This document shows, piece by piece, positions 1 through 8,597 of a stretch of 64,000 nucleotides of DNA. The stretch's first letter is position 1, and every line of letters begins with the position of its first letter. The notes below the pieces were generated by a model. The model was not told the DNA's origin and did no database searches. It worked only from the letters and a program-made list of their open reading frames with translations. This stretch comes from CBDCPI01 sp965220245 (GTDB lineage: Bacteria; Chloroflexota; Dehalococcoidia; Lucifugimonadales; UBA3495): NCBI GenBank assembly GCA_965220245.1, contig CBDCPI010000008.1:620001-684000 (forward strand), read 5' to 3'. Made by a program: the position numbers and the translations under genes.

Positions 1-2163
1 CCGGGTGGCGAAGCCCAGCCCGTTCTGGGTGTGGTTGGTCAGCGCCCAGTGGGAGACCAGTCCCAGGGTGGTGTTCATCCACAGGGCGGTGGCCTTCTCG
101 AACGCCTCCGTTTTCATCTTGACGTTGGGCCAGCCCCTTCCCCCGATGCTCGGCTCCGGGGTGATGCAGGCCGCGGTGGGCTGGGAGTTGAACCGGAAGT
201 TGTCGTTCAGGTGCAGCCGGCTGGCCCTCTGCCACATTCTCCGGGCCTGCTTCTCCTTGCCGCTTCTGGCCCGCAGTGTCCGTTCCGCCGCGGTGGTCAG
301 CGCCCGCTGGCTCCGGCTGTCGTGTCCGGCCAGCACCGGGAATTGTTCTTCCTCCGGGTCTTCCCCGGAGGTGAGCACCCGGCCCACCTCGTATTCGCTG
401 GGTCCGACCTGTCCCAGGGTCCCCATGGTGGTCATGGGAAGCCGCAGTCCGGCGGTTGCTTCCCGGTAGTCCAGCCTTCCCTGGCGCAGCATCCCCGCCG
501 CCTCGACCAGGTCCGGGTCCAGGACCCGGGCCAAGGGCCAGATTTCCTGCCGGGGCAGCGGCGCTTGGACCACCGTGCCCAGGTCCTCTTCAAGGCCCTC
601 GTCCTGTTCATGTAGGGTGAGCCGGCGGAGGTTCCCCTGCTCCGGGGCTTCCCTAAACTCCCGGACGGCTGCGTTTATGGCCCCGGCGATGGCCCGGGCG
701 TCCTCCGGGTCCCGGGGGCCCCGTTTCAGGTTGACGAAGCAGCCGGTCCCCGAGGGCTTCTCCCCGGCGCTGGTGCGCCGGGCGATCAGCATCACCTCCG
801 CGATGTTGGTGTCGTGGGAGAAGGACGAGTCCTGGTCGTGGTACTGGGCGATGCTGATCACCCGGACCTCGTTGTACTCCTCGGCCAGCGTCTTGCGGAA
901 CTTCTGCCATCCCCGGACGTCCCGCTTCTGGCCGCTGCTGCCTACCAGCGCGGTCAGGGGCAGCAGCAGGGCGATGACGCCGCCCGGTCTCACCATCCGC
1001 CGGGCCACGGCGGCGAAGTAGAAGGCCAGCCCGCTGCCGGTCCAGCCTCCGGTCTTCTCGCTCAGCTCCTTGGTCCGCCCAGCCATCTCCTCCAGTTCCT
1101 CCGGGGTGGTGGGCCCGATGCCCCGGGCCGGGTCAGGGAAGTTCCGGTCGGCGGCCTCGTGGTCGATGGGCCTGGTGAAGGGCGGGTTCATGATCACCAG
1201 GTCCTGGCTGCTCCGCTTCAGGGCGAATTTCTCCTTTCTGTCTCCGCCCTGGGCCAGGGGCCTGAGGGGCTGTCGGCTCAGCGCCGCCGGGTCCAGCAGG
1301 TCCAGGGCTCCCAGCCCCACCGGCCGGGGTCCTTCCCCGGCGGTTTCCGTTTCCAGGGGGCCGTAGTGGAGCCGCACCGCCCGGGTTCTCCAGTAGGGCT
1401 TTTCCGGCTCCATGAAGCCCAGGTTGGCGGCGGCGACCGCCACGCTGGCCGGCAGCACGTCGCAGGCGGTCAGGCATTCCTCCATCATCCGGGGGTGGAG
1501 GGCGGCGGGGTTGCCGCCCTGGGCTTGGTGCAGTTCCCGCACCCGCCGGTAGGCGGCCATCAGCAGGGTCCCCGAGCCGCAGGCGTAGTCGGCCATCCGG
1601 TAGTTCTTCACCTCGTCCGGATTCTTCCAGTCCCGGTCTTCCGGTATGGCCAGGTGGGCCATGAGCGCCGCCGACTCCCGCTTGGTGTGATAGGCCGCCA
1701 GGGCCTTGCGGTTGGTCACCAGCTGCTGTAGCACCGGGCCGGTCAGGTCGTTTCCGGGCAGGACCTCCCGCACCTCCCCGGCGGTTTCCGTCATGACCTC
1801 CAGTATCCCGTCGGCTTCGCGCTTTTGGAGCAGGGTCAGCAGCCGGACGGCCAGGGGCAGGATGGGCCGGTATCCCTGTGGGCGGCGGCTGTCCAGGGCC
1901 TTCTTCCACCGGTTGACCAGCGCCCGGCGCCGGTTATCCCGCTTGGGCGTGGTCTGGGTCAGGGCGTGGATCATCACCAGGGCGGCCAGCTGCGCCGTCT
2001 GGGGGTTGAACTCCTGCTTCAGGACGTATTCCATCTCCCGGGTCCTTCCGGGGTCCCCCTTCAGGTCGTTCTCGATGAGCCGTCCGGCGCGTCTTGCCCC
2101 CTGTTCCAGGGTGTCGATTGCCGCCGTGACGGCGTCCGGGGTTGGGGTGTGCATCTTGGGCAT
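1..2163 (-). CDS. N6-adenine DNA methyltransferase, cut by window edge
   Basis: Manual translation from an ATG at 2163 gives about 720 codons open to base 1, so the C-terminus is missing. The AdoMet motif I (ADYACGSGTLL) lies near residue 195 and the catalytic motif IV NPPF about 140 residues later, the order found in gamma-class N6-adenine methylases of Type I, IIG and plasmid type. An alpha-helical N-terminal region precedes it and a likely target-recognition region follows motif IV. It ends the leftward gene series. It could be an orphan protective methylase or half of a restriction system outside the window; no nuclease motif is visible in the part present. Confidence 0.85.
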   Translation of the reverse strand, partial: MPKMHTPTPDAVTAAIDTLEQGARRAGRLIENDLKGDPGRTREMEYVLKQEFNPQTAQLAALVMIHALTQTTPKRDNRRRALVNRWKKALDSRRPQGYRPILPLAVRLLTLLQKREADGILEVMTETAGEVREVLPGNDLTGPVLQQLVTNRKALAAYHTKRESAALMAHLAIPEDRDWKNPDEVKNYRMADYACGSGTLLMAAYRRVRELHQAQGGNPAALHPRMMEECLTACDVLPASVAVAAANLGFMEPEKPYWRTRAVRLHYGPLETETAGEGPRPVGLGALDLLDPAALSRQPLRPLAQGGDRKEKFALKRSSQDLVIMNPPFTRPIDHEAADRNFPDPARGIGPTTPEELEEMAGRTKELSEKTGGWTGSGLAFYFAAVARRMVRPGGVIALLLPLTALVGSSGQKRDVRGWQKFRKTLAEEYNEVRVISIAQYHDQDSSFSHDTNIAEVMLIARRTSAGEKPSGTGCFVNLKRGPRDPEDARAIAGAINAAVREFREAPEQGNLRRLTLHEQDEGLEEDLGTVVQAPLPRQEIWPLARVLDPDLVEAAGMLRQGRLDYREATAGLRLPMTTMGTLGQVGPSEYEVGRVLTSGEDPEEEQFPVLAGHDSRSQRALTTAAERTLRARSGKEKQARRMWQRASRLHLNDNFRFNSQPTAACITPEPSIGGRGWPNVKMKTEAFEKATALWMNTTLGLVSHWALTNHTQNGLGFATR

Positions 2164-2222
2164 GGCTGTCTTGTCCTTTCGTTGGCGGCTGGTGGTCGGC
2201 GTCCGGTGGGCCGGTGGGCGGT

Positions 2223-2335
2223 GGTTAGGGATTAGTGGTTAGTGAATAGCGATTGGTGAGGAGTGGAGTCTATTCACTCGTCGCTACTATTCACTTGTCA
2301 CTTGGCCTGCTATCCACTCGTCCTCAGGTCTGCGG
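2223..2335. repeat. VNTR hairpin A between genes
   Basis: Degenerate 8-10 bp units run first as GTGGTTAGTG/GTGAATAGCG and then as the complementary CTATTCACTCGTC form, so the block can fold into a long imperfect hairpin. It separates the methylase from the next gene and supplies that gene's last codons (WIAGQVTSE). Confidence 0.8.
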
Positions 2336-2532
2336 TGTAACCCCTCCCATAGGCCCGTTGCCAGCAGGGGCATGGCTTGGGGGTTGGCGTTGGCCCGGCC
2401 ATTTCGGCGTTGCGGTCCTGCTGGCCGCGGTCCGGTCTTCGGTCTGTGGCTCCACGGTTCTCCGCCCTTGCCGGCGGACCGGGTGAGTTCGCACTTCAGG
2501 TCTTGGGGTGTGCGGGCTAGGTCTTTCAGCAT
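2287..2532 (-). CDS. small hypothetical protein with repeat-derived C-terminus
   Basis: An 81-residue ORF from an ATG at 2532, with no clear ribosome site. It starts MLKDLARTPQDLKCE, is basic and contains no recognised domain. Its last residues (EWIAGQVTSE) are read from the VNTR hairpin and nearly match the tail of the Ub-like protein at 16830 (EWIAGRVDSG). This frame was chosen over two overlapping ones because of its normal composition at the N-terminus. It may not be expressed. Confidence 0.4.
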   Translation of the reverse strand: MLKDLARTPQDLKCELTRSAGKGGEPWSHRPKTGPRPAGPQRRNGRANANPQAMPLLATGLWEGLHRRPEDEWIAGQVTSE

Positions 2533-2831
2533 GGCGGTGTCTTCGCCCAAGTTGACACACCGGCCCCGCAGGGTCCGGTGGTCCGGCGCTTCGACTTTTC
2601 GCAGCGGGCTTTCGGGGGCGGGCTCCCTGCCGGTTCGAGGGGGACCAGTCCCACTATGCCCTGACCCCGGCATACCCGGCAGGCCGCCGCGTCCCGGTCC
2701 ATGCCGGCCCCGAATTCGTGCTCGCTGGCGCCCTCGCAGCAGGGGCAGTCCACCGTGTGGAGGCCCTCCCGGCATTCCGGCGGCCTGTCCCGGCGCCCGT
2801 AGCCGTTGGGGTAGCTGGTCATCATCGTCAT
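2526..2831 (-). CDS. small zinc-finger protein (CxxC pairs)
   Basis: About 101 residues. CPCC and CRVCRGQG form a DnaJ-like CxxC...CxxCxG pair, the same style as the zinc knuckle at the N-terminus of the HTH protein at 20487. The C-terminal third is basic and may be out of frame. Function unknown; a small nucleic-acid or protein-binding zinc protein is likely. It is one of at least six small Cys-pair proteins on this element. Confidence 0.5.
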   Translation of the reverse strand: MTMMTSYPNGYGRRDRPPECREGLHTVDCPCCEGASEHEFGAGMDRDAAACRVCRGQGIVGLVPLEPAGSPPPKARCEKSKRRTTGPCGAGVSTWAKTPPC

Positions 2832-2854
2832 GCGGTTTCCTCGCTTGGCCGGTG

Positions 2855-2963
2855 GATAGTGGACAGTGGTTAGTGAATAGCGCTTGCCCCGGCGGCGGAA
2901 CTATTCACTCGGTTACTATTCACTCGTCACTACTATTCACTCGTCACTACTATTCACTCGTCA
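2855..2963. repeat. VNTR hairpin B
   Basis: Same family as hairpin A: an arm of GTGGATAGTG/GTGAATAGCG units, a spacer GCTTGCCCCGGCGGCGGAAC, then four CTATTCACTCGTCA-like units. The spacer is almost identical in hairpin C at 16.8 kb. It encodes the last three residues (TSE) of the ArdC-like gene. Confidence 0.85.
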
Positions 2964-3855
2964 GGGGGCGTTCTCCCAGGATGTGGTCCACCGCGCTCTG
3001 GGCCTTCCCGGCGGCCCGCATCACGATGGACTTGTCCGCCTCGATGGCGTCTCTCCAGTGCTTCGCGTAGGCCGCGTTCTGTTCCAAGTTCTCCTGCTCT
3101 ATCCCCGCCCTTCTCGACAGCATCGCAGCGCCCATGCCGGCCACCAGTTCCTCCACGCCGTAGCGGTGCAGGTTCTCCCGGCCTTGGTCCACGGTGAAGC
3201 GGTTCAGCCGCTTGGGGTGCCCGGTGGCGTGGGTCAGCTCGTGGAACACCGTGTTGTACCACCGCTCCGGCACCTCGTACCGGTCCCTGGTGGGCACTCT
3301 GACCTGGTCCTGGTGGGGCACGTAGTGGGGGGCCTGGTTGGTCTGGCCGTAGGTGCTGATGCCCGGCGGGTCGGGCATTGCGCGGATGATGGCCTCGGCC
3401 TCCTCGATGGGGTCCGGGGGCGGGTCCGGCGGCCCCGGCAGCGGCTCCAGCCGGCACTCCTCCGTCTGCTCGGCGTTGAATATCCGGTAGAGCCGGGCCA
3501 GCCAGTAGGTGTCCCGCTTCGTGAGTTCCTCGGGCGTCTCTTCTTCGTCCTTTCCCTTCCGGGCCACCCGCTTCCAGAACACGATGCTGGTGGACTTTTC
3601 TCCCTTTCTGACGTGGCCTCCCAGGTCCTGGGCCTGCTTGTAGGTCAGCCAGCGGGTGTCCTCGTGGCCTCCCAGGCTCTGGGCGATCAGCGTGAGCCAT
3701 CGGTTGACGCCCCGGTACGGTTTCAGGCTCACGGCATTGCGGGGGTCTCCCAGGGGAGAGAATTTCCAGGGCTGCTCCCACGGGGGCAGGTCTCCTTGGT
3801 CCAGAAGCTCGATGATCCGGTCGGCCACCATTTGGGCGGTTTCCTGGTTGGTCAT
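2950..3855 (-). CDS. ardC: ArdC-like antirestriction protein / zincin
   Basis: 301 residues. The N-terminal half (WEQPWK near residue 26, KPYRGVN, then an S/T-rich block with VFWKR) matches the ssDNA-binding N-terminal domain of ArdC/DUF1738-type proteins. The C-terminal half carries the zinc metallopeptidase motif HELTHATGH near residue 205 with a distal EELVAGMGA glutamate. ArdC proteins protect incoming plasmid DNA from restriction. The length is normal and the frame intact. Its presence supports a transmissible element. The stop codon lies inside VNTR hairpin B. Confidence 0.9.
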   Translation of the reverse strand: MTNQETAQMVADRIIELLDQGDLPPWEQPWKFSPLGDPRNAVSLKPYRGVNRWLTLIAQSLGGHEDTRWLTYKQAQDLGGHVRKGEKSTSIVFWKRVARKGKDEEETPEELTKRDTYWLARLYRIFNAEQTEECRLEPLPGPPDPPPDPIEEAEAIIRAMPDPPGISTYGQTNQAPHYVPHQDQVRVPTRDRYEVPERWYNTVFHELTHATGHPKRLNRFTVDQGRENLHRYGVEELVAGMGAAMLSRRAGIEQENLEQNAAYAKHWRDAIEADKSIVMRAAGKAQSAVDHILGERPLTSE

Positions 3856-3899
3856 GGGCGGTTTCGCTCCTTGTGTTTGGGCTTGGCGGGCCGTGCGGG

Positions 3900-4100
3900 C
3901 TACCGCCGGCCGTGCCGGTCTTGGACGAAGCTCACCGCCTGGTGCACCAAGGCGATGACGCAGCCCCGGCAGGTGACGGCGTCCAGGACCGGGGTTGCCT
4001 CCTCTCCCTCGGCTGCCGGGCGGCCGGCGCAGGGGATGAGGCCGGGACCGCTCTCGTTCTGGAGCCGGTAGTGAGCGCTGCCTGGCGTCTTCGTTTTCAT
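3900..4100 (-). CDS. small hypothetical protein
   Basis: 66 residues from an ATG at 4100 preceded by a strong AAGGAGG site 8 bp upstream. It contains one CxxC (TCRGC) and a short hydrophobic stretch (VIALVHQAVSFV). No family recognised. It starts just after the terminator-like hairpin at 4128-4162, so it is either the first gene after an attenuator or read from a promoter not identified. Confidence 0.55.
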   Translation of the reverse strand: MKTKTPGSAHYRLQNESGPGLIPCAGRPAAEGEEATPVLDAVTCRGCVIALVHQAVSFVQDRHGRR

Positions 4101-4127
4101 CCGGTTTCCTCCTTGCTTTTTTTCATG

Positions 4128-4162
4128 AAAAAAGCCGGCGGTCCCACAAAGGGGCCGCCGGC
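4128..4162 (-). terminator. rho-independent terminator
   Basis: The stem GCCGGCGG/CCGCCGGC (4134-4141 with 4155-4162), extended by CCCC/GGGA pairing, is followed in the leftward direction by six T. It ends transcripts of the small genes at 4.2-5.3 kb. Confidence 0.8.
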
Positions 4163-4190
4163 GTCGTGGACTTGCTGCTCCGGGGCTTTT

Positions 4191-4385
4191 CTATTCCAAG
4201 TCGAGTTCCTGTTCCAACGGGGAGGCGTAGCGGGGCAGGATCCTGACTGTCCGGCGGCAGCCCGGGCGCTGCTTCTCCGCGGAGCGTTTCTGACTTGGTG
4301 GGAGAATTCCGGGTCTCCTTGGTCTTGGACCTCGTGGAGGCCGGAGTTGCCGTCGCTGGTAGATGATTCTCCGGTTAGTTGGCAT
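4191..4385 (-). CDS. small basic hypothetical protein
   Basis: 64 residues from an ATG at 4385 that overlaps the stop of the upstream 33-residue ORF, suggesting translational coupling. It is very Arg/Pro rich. The last 35 residues (CRRTVRILPRYASPLEQELD) resemble a reading frame at 4.85-4.97 kb (CRRTVRTLPRCGYC), so the two loci look like an old duplication. Confidence 0.45.
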   Translation of the reverse strand: MPTNRRIIYQRRQLRPPRGPRPRRPGILPPSQKRSAEKQRPGCRRTVRILPRYASPLEQELDLE

Positions 4386-4476
4386 CTCTGAGCTGACGGA
4401 TGACTTCTTCGGCCAGCGCCGTTCCGGGCTGCCGTGGCGATGATTCCATGGGATCCGCGTTGTCCGGGTAGGGCAA
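4375..4476 (-). CDS. 33-residue ORF with TTG start
   Basis: TTG at 4476 sits 7 bp after a perfect AGGAGG that is embedded in the end of the membrane-protein gene. The product ends ALAEEVIRQLRDAN. The ribosome site and the overlap with the next ATG support a real small gene in a coupled series. Function unknown. Confidence 0.45.
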   Translation of the reverse strand: MPYPDNADPMESSPRQPGTALAEEVIRQLRDAN

Positions 4477-4477
4477 C

Positions 4478-4726
4478 TCACTTCCTCCTGGCCCTTATGT
4501 TCTGCCAAGCGATAATGGTCGCCGTCACCGCTCCGAAGGCTGCGATGACGGAGTGTGCCGCAGCATGGAGAAACAGTCCGTTACTGGCGGCCACTTCGGC
4601 GAGGTATCCGAGCATGGCTGTGACTATAAATCCACCGGCGACTACCGCCAGGTAGAACACCGTGAAAGACGGCTGTCCGCCGTCGGGACGCTCGGTGTCC
4701 GATTTCCAAGGCCATCTGACAGCCAT
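4478..4726 (-). CDS. small two-helix membrane protein
   Basis: 82 residues; an AGGAGA site precedes the ATG at 4726. Two hydrophobic segments are visible, roughly residues 20-42 (FTVFYLAVVAGGFIVTAML) and 52-74 (AAHSVIAAFGAVTATIIAW), with a basic C-terminal RARRK that should stay in the cytoplasm. The shape would suit a superinfection-exclusion or holin-like protein, but no family is recognised. Confidence 0.6.
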   Translation of the reverse strand: MAVRWPWKSDTERPDGGQPSFTVFYLAVVAGGFIVTAMLGYLAEVAASNGLFLHAAAHSVIAAFGAVTATIIAWQNIRARRK

Positions 4727-4803
4727 GGTTTCTCCTGCTGCCCCGGTGAGTGCGGAGTCTAGGGGGAGTGTACTATTTCTGTTCTCTCTATTCTGTGCGA
4801 TGG

Positions 4804-5034
4804 CTAGAGGTTAATCACCCCGCCTGTGGTCCGGTCTGGTCTAGGTCCACTGCCTGCTCCAGGGGGGTGGCATTCGCCCCAGGCGGGTGGCAGTAGCCGC
4901 AGCGGGGCAGGGTCCTGACTGTCCGGCGGCAGCTTTGGCGCCGCTTCTCCGCCGGCTGCTCCGCCGTCTTGGTGGAAGAAGGCCACGTCCTCTTGGTCCT
5001 GGTTTTCGTAGATGTCGCCGCTATGGATGGTCAT
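4804..5034 (-). CDS. small hypothetical protein
   Basis: 76 residues; GGAGGAAAAGG precedes the ATG, which overlaps the stop of the next gene upstream (ATGA). The N-terminus is acidic (GDIYENQDQEDVAFFHQD) and the rest Pro-rich. After residue 30 another frame shows similarity to the 4191 protein and contains RCGYC, so this gene may carry a frameshift. Confidence 0.45.
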   Translation of the reverse strand: MTIHSGDIYENQDQEDVAFFHQDGGAAGGEAAPKLPPDSQDPAPLRLLPPAWGECHPPGAGSGPRPDRTTGGVINL

Positions 5035-5288
5035 TGTCCTTTTCCTCCGGAGGCCCCCGGGCGCCCCGCCTCTTTTGGTACAGGGGCGCCCGGGGGACGG
5101 TCCCTGGGAAGGGCGGCTCTTGCTTGGCGCAGCGGCCCGCTTGGGATGGGACTGTTGGTCCGGTTGACGATGGTGGCCCGGGTGCGTTGATTTATGGCCT
5201 TTTTGTCAACGATGCTCTTATTGCGATTGTTACACTTATGTGAAATATCGCCGTTTTTGTCAACAGCAATGCTGGCAGGCTGGCTCAC
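5031..5288 (-). CDS. small hypothetical protein, GTG start
   Basis: 85 residues; a GTG start at 5288 without an obvious ribosome site, so the true start could be further in. The N-terminal part is AT-rich, overlapping the promoter-like stretch, and the C-terminal part covers a 14-bp perfect inverted repeat. The stop overlaps the next ATG. Weak candidate. Confidence 0.35.
   Translation of the reverse strand: MSQPASIAVDKNGDISHKCNNRNKSIVDKKAINQRTRATIVNRTNSPIPSGPLRQARAALPRDRPPGAPVPKEAGRPGASGGKGQ
5054..5096. promoter_or_regulatory. perfect 14-bp GC hairpin before a start codon
   Basis: CCCCCGGGCGCCCC (5054-5067) pairs exactly with 5083-5096 around a 15-nt loop. No T run follows. It lies just upstream of the ribosome site of the gene at 5034, so in the leftward mRNA it could modulate translation or transcript stability. 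Confidence 0.6.
5181..5270 (-). promoter_or_regulatory. AT-rich region with two leftward TTGACA boxes
   Basis: Two TTGACAAAAA boxes read leftward (5258-5263 and 5204-5209) in the only AT-rich patch nearby. Behind the first, CATAAG occurs at about 17 bp, a poor -10. The direct repeat GTTGACAAAAA may instead be a regulator site. This is a plausible promoter region for the leftward small genes. Confidence 0.35.
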
Positions 5289-5333
5289 CGTTGCTCGCCG
5301 GGCCTTTTCCGTCGTCTTGCCGCCGCCCCGTCT

Positions 5334-6114
5334 GATGGAGAAGGCCGGGGCGGCGCTTCACCGTGGGTTGGCCGGAGTGTGGAAAGCCCCTGAACTCTGG
5401 CCACACCCCGGCCAGCTCCGGGGGGACCGTCTCCCGTGTGGAAACCGGACCCCGCCGGGGTGCAGGGTCTATCGCCGCGTGGGTGGGGGGCCCGGAGCGC
5501 CGCCGCCCTGGCGGCGGCTTTTTGAACCTGCTGGACCGCCGGGCCGGGGGCCGACAGCCGAGGCCCTGGGGGTGAATTACCGCACCCTGGTCAATTGCTA
5601 CGATTCCCGGCAGGTGTCCAGGCGGATGCGGCAGGCGCTGGCGGAGGTCAAGGACTCCGGTGATGTCGGGGACGTTGAGCCGGGTGATGTTGACGGCGGT
5701 GATATGGGGAACACGAGTCCTTGGAGCGGAGGCTAGCGGTGCTGGAGGAGGAGAACCTGGGGTTGCGGGACTTGGTGGAGGAACAGACGGGCCAACTGGA
5801 TGAGTTAACGCGGCGGGTTGCTGCGCTGGAAGGGACCAGGCAACAGGCCGACGATACTGAAGCGGTTGTCGCCGGTGATGATGGATATGACCACCCCCGC
5901 ACCGCGCCTCCCAGCGTCCGCCACCTGCGCTCAATCCTGCTCCGAGGCGTAAGCGCTGACCGCCAGCACCCGCGCATCGGCCCAGCACGCCCGCCGCAAA
6001 CAGGTGGCCTTCCTCCAAGAGCAGCTTGAGCGGCAGCGGCAGCGCAACACAGCTCTGGTCGACGAGCTGAAGGTGATGAGCGAACGGCGGGGCCGCCGGT
6101 GGCGGTTCGGATGA
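5334..6114 (+). pseudogene. broken HTH plus coiled-coil gene
   Basis: Three successive frames make one protein: an HTH-like segment (AEALGVNYRTLVNCYDS, about 5555-5610), then a coiled coil (LERRLAVLEEENLGL, from 5719), then a second coiled coil ending RRGRRWRFG at 6114. Frame changes occur near 5715 and 5930-5960. The family appears, from memory, to be common near mobile genes in Chloroflexota; this is not verified here. Rightward orientation and decay suggest a relic at the edge of the cargo patch. Confidence 0.5.
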
Positions 6115-6329
6115 GAAAATCCGTGATACTTGGCTATTACAGGCCTTCGTGGTCTCTCCGGAAGGCTATGTTGGGATACTGTTTTTGTCGGATGGCCCAT
6201 GATGATTCAACCACCGGACATCTCGTATTCTTTCTTCACGTCTCTCCAGCACTATAGGTTCAATAGAAATGTTACCGATGGAGGAAAGCCAACCGCAGCA
6301 AAACAGCCTGCTGACATAATGGTTGCTGC

Positions 6330-6356
6330 AACATTGCTATATTAGATAGCAATGTT
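6330..6356 (+). promoter_or_regulatory. operator-like palindrome
   Basis: AACATTGCTAT (6330-6340) and its exact complement (6346-6356) flank a 5-nt centre. It abuts the -35 box of the promoter for an HTH-containing protein, the classic place for an autoregulatory operator. Confidence 0.65.
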
Positions 6357-6358
6357 AT

Positions 6359-6387
6359 TTGACAAAGGTGGCATGACGTAGTAATGT
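6359..6387 (+). promoter_or_regulatory. sigma70-type promoter of the GTPase gene
   Basis: TTGACA at 6359-6364, 17-bp spacer, TAATGT at 6382-6387, about 33 bp upstream of the start codon at 6420. The stretch 6115-6358 is otherwise gene-free and AT-rich, with nothing else recognised. Confidence 0.7.
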
Positions 6388-6419
6388 TGTCGCATCTATT
6401 CACACATAGGAGGCGACAC

Positions 6420-8558
6420 ATGACTACCAGCTTGGAAATTGGCCATTACCTTGCTCACCTAAGGGACAAGTCCGGAATCCAACAGAACGAGTTGGCGGAG
6501 AGACTTCCCTTCAGCGCGACTGTGCTGTCCCGCATCGAGTCGGGAGGGCGAGCCGCTTCCCCTGGAGAATTAAGCTCCATCCTAGATGCCATTGGCACCG
6601 AGGAAGCTAGGCAACTTAGTGAGACCATTGACCGCGACTGGCTGAACCTACCACGACCGCCTCTTGGACATCCGGAAGAGTCTTTTCTCTGGAACGCGGA
6701 ACTGGCCTGCCAAGACCTCACGGCACTCAAAGAAGACCCCCAAATACCTTATCCGTTTGTGCGTCGCCTGGATGAATCACTCGGTCAGATCCGTACCATA
6801 GCCGAAATGGTCTTGGAAGATGAGTACAGCATGGCCCTCGTCGGGGTAATCGGAGCAGGCAAAACCACAGCTCTCTGTCGCATCGCCGGGCTTGAATCCA
6901 CTGACAAGAAAACCGGCCAATCAACTACTGTATTGGACGTTGGTGCTGGTGGCACAACATTGTGCGAAGTCCAAGTCGCTCGTGGCCCTGGCTACGGCAT
7001 ATTCGTGGAACCCAGAACAGACGCAGAGCTTTATAAAGAAATCCGTGAATTCGCCCGCTCTTTCATGCCGGACCCGGATTCAGTGCAGCCCGAAGAAGAG
7101 GTTGAGCCAGGATTTGCTGGCACGGCGCCTGAAATCGCGAGGGCTATCCGCAATATGAGCGGGCTCACAACTAAGCGCTCTCGTCGGGAGGATGGAACTC
7201 GCGACCGTATAGATCCAATCCGTGAACTAGCAGACCAAGCTACTGACGCGGACGAGCTCGCGGTAGCAATCCAGGACAGAATGAACCCCCAGAAACGTAT
7301 CAGGAGGGAGCTCTGGTACCCGGAAATAGCCAGGAAAGAACCGTTTTCATGGCTTGCGGATGTCTTCCGGATGGTGAACAACGGTCGGCATGCCGAGTTT
7401 TCATTGCCGAAGCGCATTGAGGTCATAGTGCCGCAGCGCATTCTGACCGGAGAATCGGAAGCCCCGTTTTCCATTAGGTTAGTTGATACCAGAGGAATCA
7501 ACAGCAATTCCGAGCGCGGGGACTTGGAGACGTACTTCATCAACCCCAATGCTCTTGTGGTACTATGCTCACCCTTCAATGACGCTCCCTCTACTCCCTT
7601 GCAGCAACTGCTGGACAAGGCAGTTAAAGGAGGATTCCCTAACATAGAAACCAAGTGTGCCGTGTTGGTGTTGCCCCGTCCCTCAGAGGCACTGGCAGTA
7701 AAGGACGACGATGGGGATCCTGTCGATAGCGTTGCCGATGGGTATGAACTCAAAGGGGACCAAGCGACAGCAAGCCTGAGAGATGCAAGCCTTCCTGATG
7801 TAAGGGTTGAGTTTTTCAACTCTTTTGAGGATGACCCTCAGCGCGCCGTCAGCTTTTTGCTAGACATGGTCAACAACTTGCGACAAATGAACGCTGCCAA
7901 TCTGCAAGACGTGACCGCCAGCGCCAATGCCCTCATTCAGAACCACACGAATGAACAGGTCCGCGCCGTGGAGCGACAGGCGTCCGCCCAACTCAAGACG
8001 TGGCTGGATGAGAACCGGCAAATTACCCCTTTCGCAAGACGCCCAGAAGATAGCTTGCTGGAAGCCATAGGGAAAATACGGTATGCCAGCTCATTGCGAG
8101 CGAGCATTAATCGCGAGGGGAGTTGGGAGAATTTTGATTACGCTTACCTACTTGGCTCCGGAACAAGAGATATGGCCTTTCGTGCCGTGAACCGCAAGAT
8201 AAGGGACTTTCGGTCGCAGGCCGACATTCTACTGAAAACTCCCGATTTGGAGGCGGCTCACAACCTAGTGACCCAATCGGTCAGCATCATTAACACGGGA
8301 GCGCATTCCTTCTACGAAGATTGTCGCTTGCTAGGAAGGGCAATCTACGCCAACCACATCGAAGGGGCTTTCGCACTTTGGCAGCATTGCGGCGGTGAAT
8401 GGGGGAAGGGACAGGGTTATCGAGATCGGGTTCACAAGCACCACGTGGAGTGGTTCGCAGACAACCGGAGCACGGTCGACTCTTATGCGAATACAGTGAT
8501 TGAAGCCAAGTGGCAGGCCCTATTGGCTCGCGTTTCGGCCATCCTTCAGATGGACTAA
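6420..8558 (+). CDS. HTH-dynamin-like GTPase, likely phage defence
   Basis: 712 residues, starting at 6420 because AGGAGG lies 7 bp upstream; an in-frame ATG at 6384 has no such site. Residues 1-60 are an XRE-type HTH (IQQNELAERLPFSATVLSRIESG). A P-loop G1 motif (GVIGAGKTT) lies near residue 140 and a G3-like DTRG near 355, followed by a long helical tail, as in dynamin-like large GTPases. The combination points to an autoregulated GTPase; dynamin-like proteins and HTH-P-loop fusions occur in anti-phage modules. GC and codon use are clearly lower than in the neighbours, and the strand is opposite, both signs of cargo acquired later. Confidence 0.75.
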   Translation: MTTSLEIGHYLAHLRDKSGIQQNELAERLPFSATVLSRIESGGRAASPGELSSILDAIGTEEARQLSETIDRDWLNLPRPPLGHPEESFLWNAELACQDLTALKEDPQIPYPFVRRLDESLGQIRTIAEMVLEDEYSMALVGVIGAGKTTALCRIAGLESTDKKTGQSTTVLDVGAGGTTLCEVQVARGPGYGIFVEPRTDAELYKEIREFARSFMPDPDSVQPEEEVEPGFAGTAPEIARAIRNMSGLTTKRSRREDGTRDRIDPIRELADQATDADELAVAIQDRMNPQKRIRRELWYPEIARKEPFSWLADVFRMVNNGRHAEFSLPKRIEVIVPQRILTGESEAPFSIRLVDTRGINSNSERGDLETYFINPNALVVLCSPFNDAPSTPLQQLLDKAVKGGFPNIETKCAVLVLPRPSEALAVKDDDGDPVDSVADGYELKGDQATASLRDASLPDVRVEFFNSFEDDPQRAVSFLLDMVNNLRQMNAANLQDVTASANALIQNHTNEQVRAVERQASAQLKTWLDENRQITPFARRPEDSLLEAIGKIRYASSLRASINREGSWENFDYAYLLGSGTRDMAFRAVNRKIRDFRSQADILLKTPDLEAAHNLVTQSVSIINTGAHSFYEDCRLLGRAIYANHIEGAFALWQHCGGEWGKGQGYRDRVHKHHVEWFADNRSTVDSYANTVIEAKWQALLARVSAILQMD

Positions 8559-8597
8559 CCAGTGTCATCGGGAGACTGTTACAAGGAGAAAAGACGG

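Noticed and set aside
814..1731. 305-codon rightward ORF and similar long plus-strand ORFs at 12.6-14.5, 21.5-23.3, 43.8-46.1 and 51.2-52.8 kb
   Set aside because: They are antisense to genes with clear domain motifs and have the Gly/Arg/Pro/Val/Leu bias typical of shadows in GC-rich DNA.
4804..5288. Ribosomal attenuator or riboswitch at the 14-bp GC hairpin
   Set aside because: Only a simple stem is visible, with no T run and no known aptamer sequence; reported only as a hairpin.
6384..6419. Earlier ATG for the HTH-dynamin gene
   Set aside because: No ribosome site, and it lies within the -10 region of the promoter; ATG 6420 has AGGAGG.
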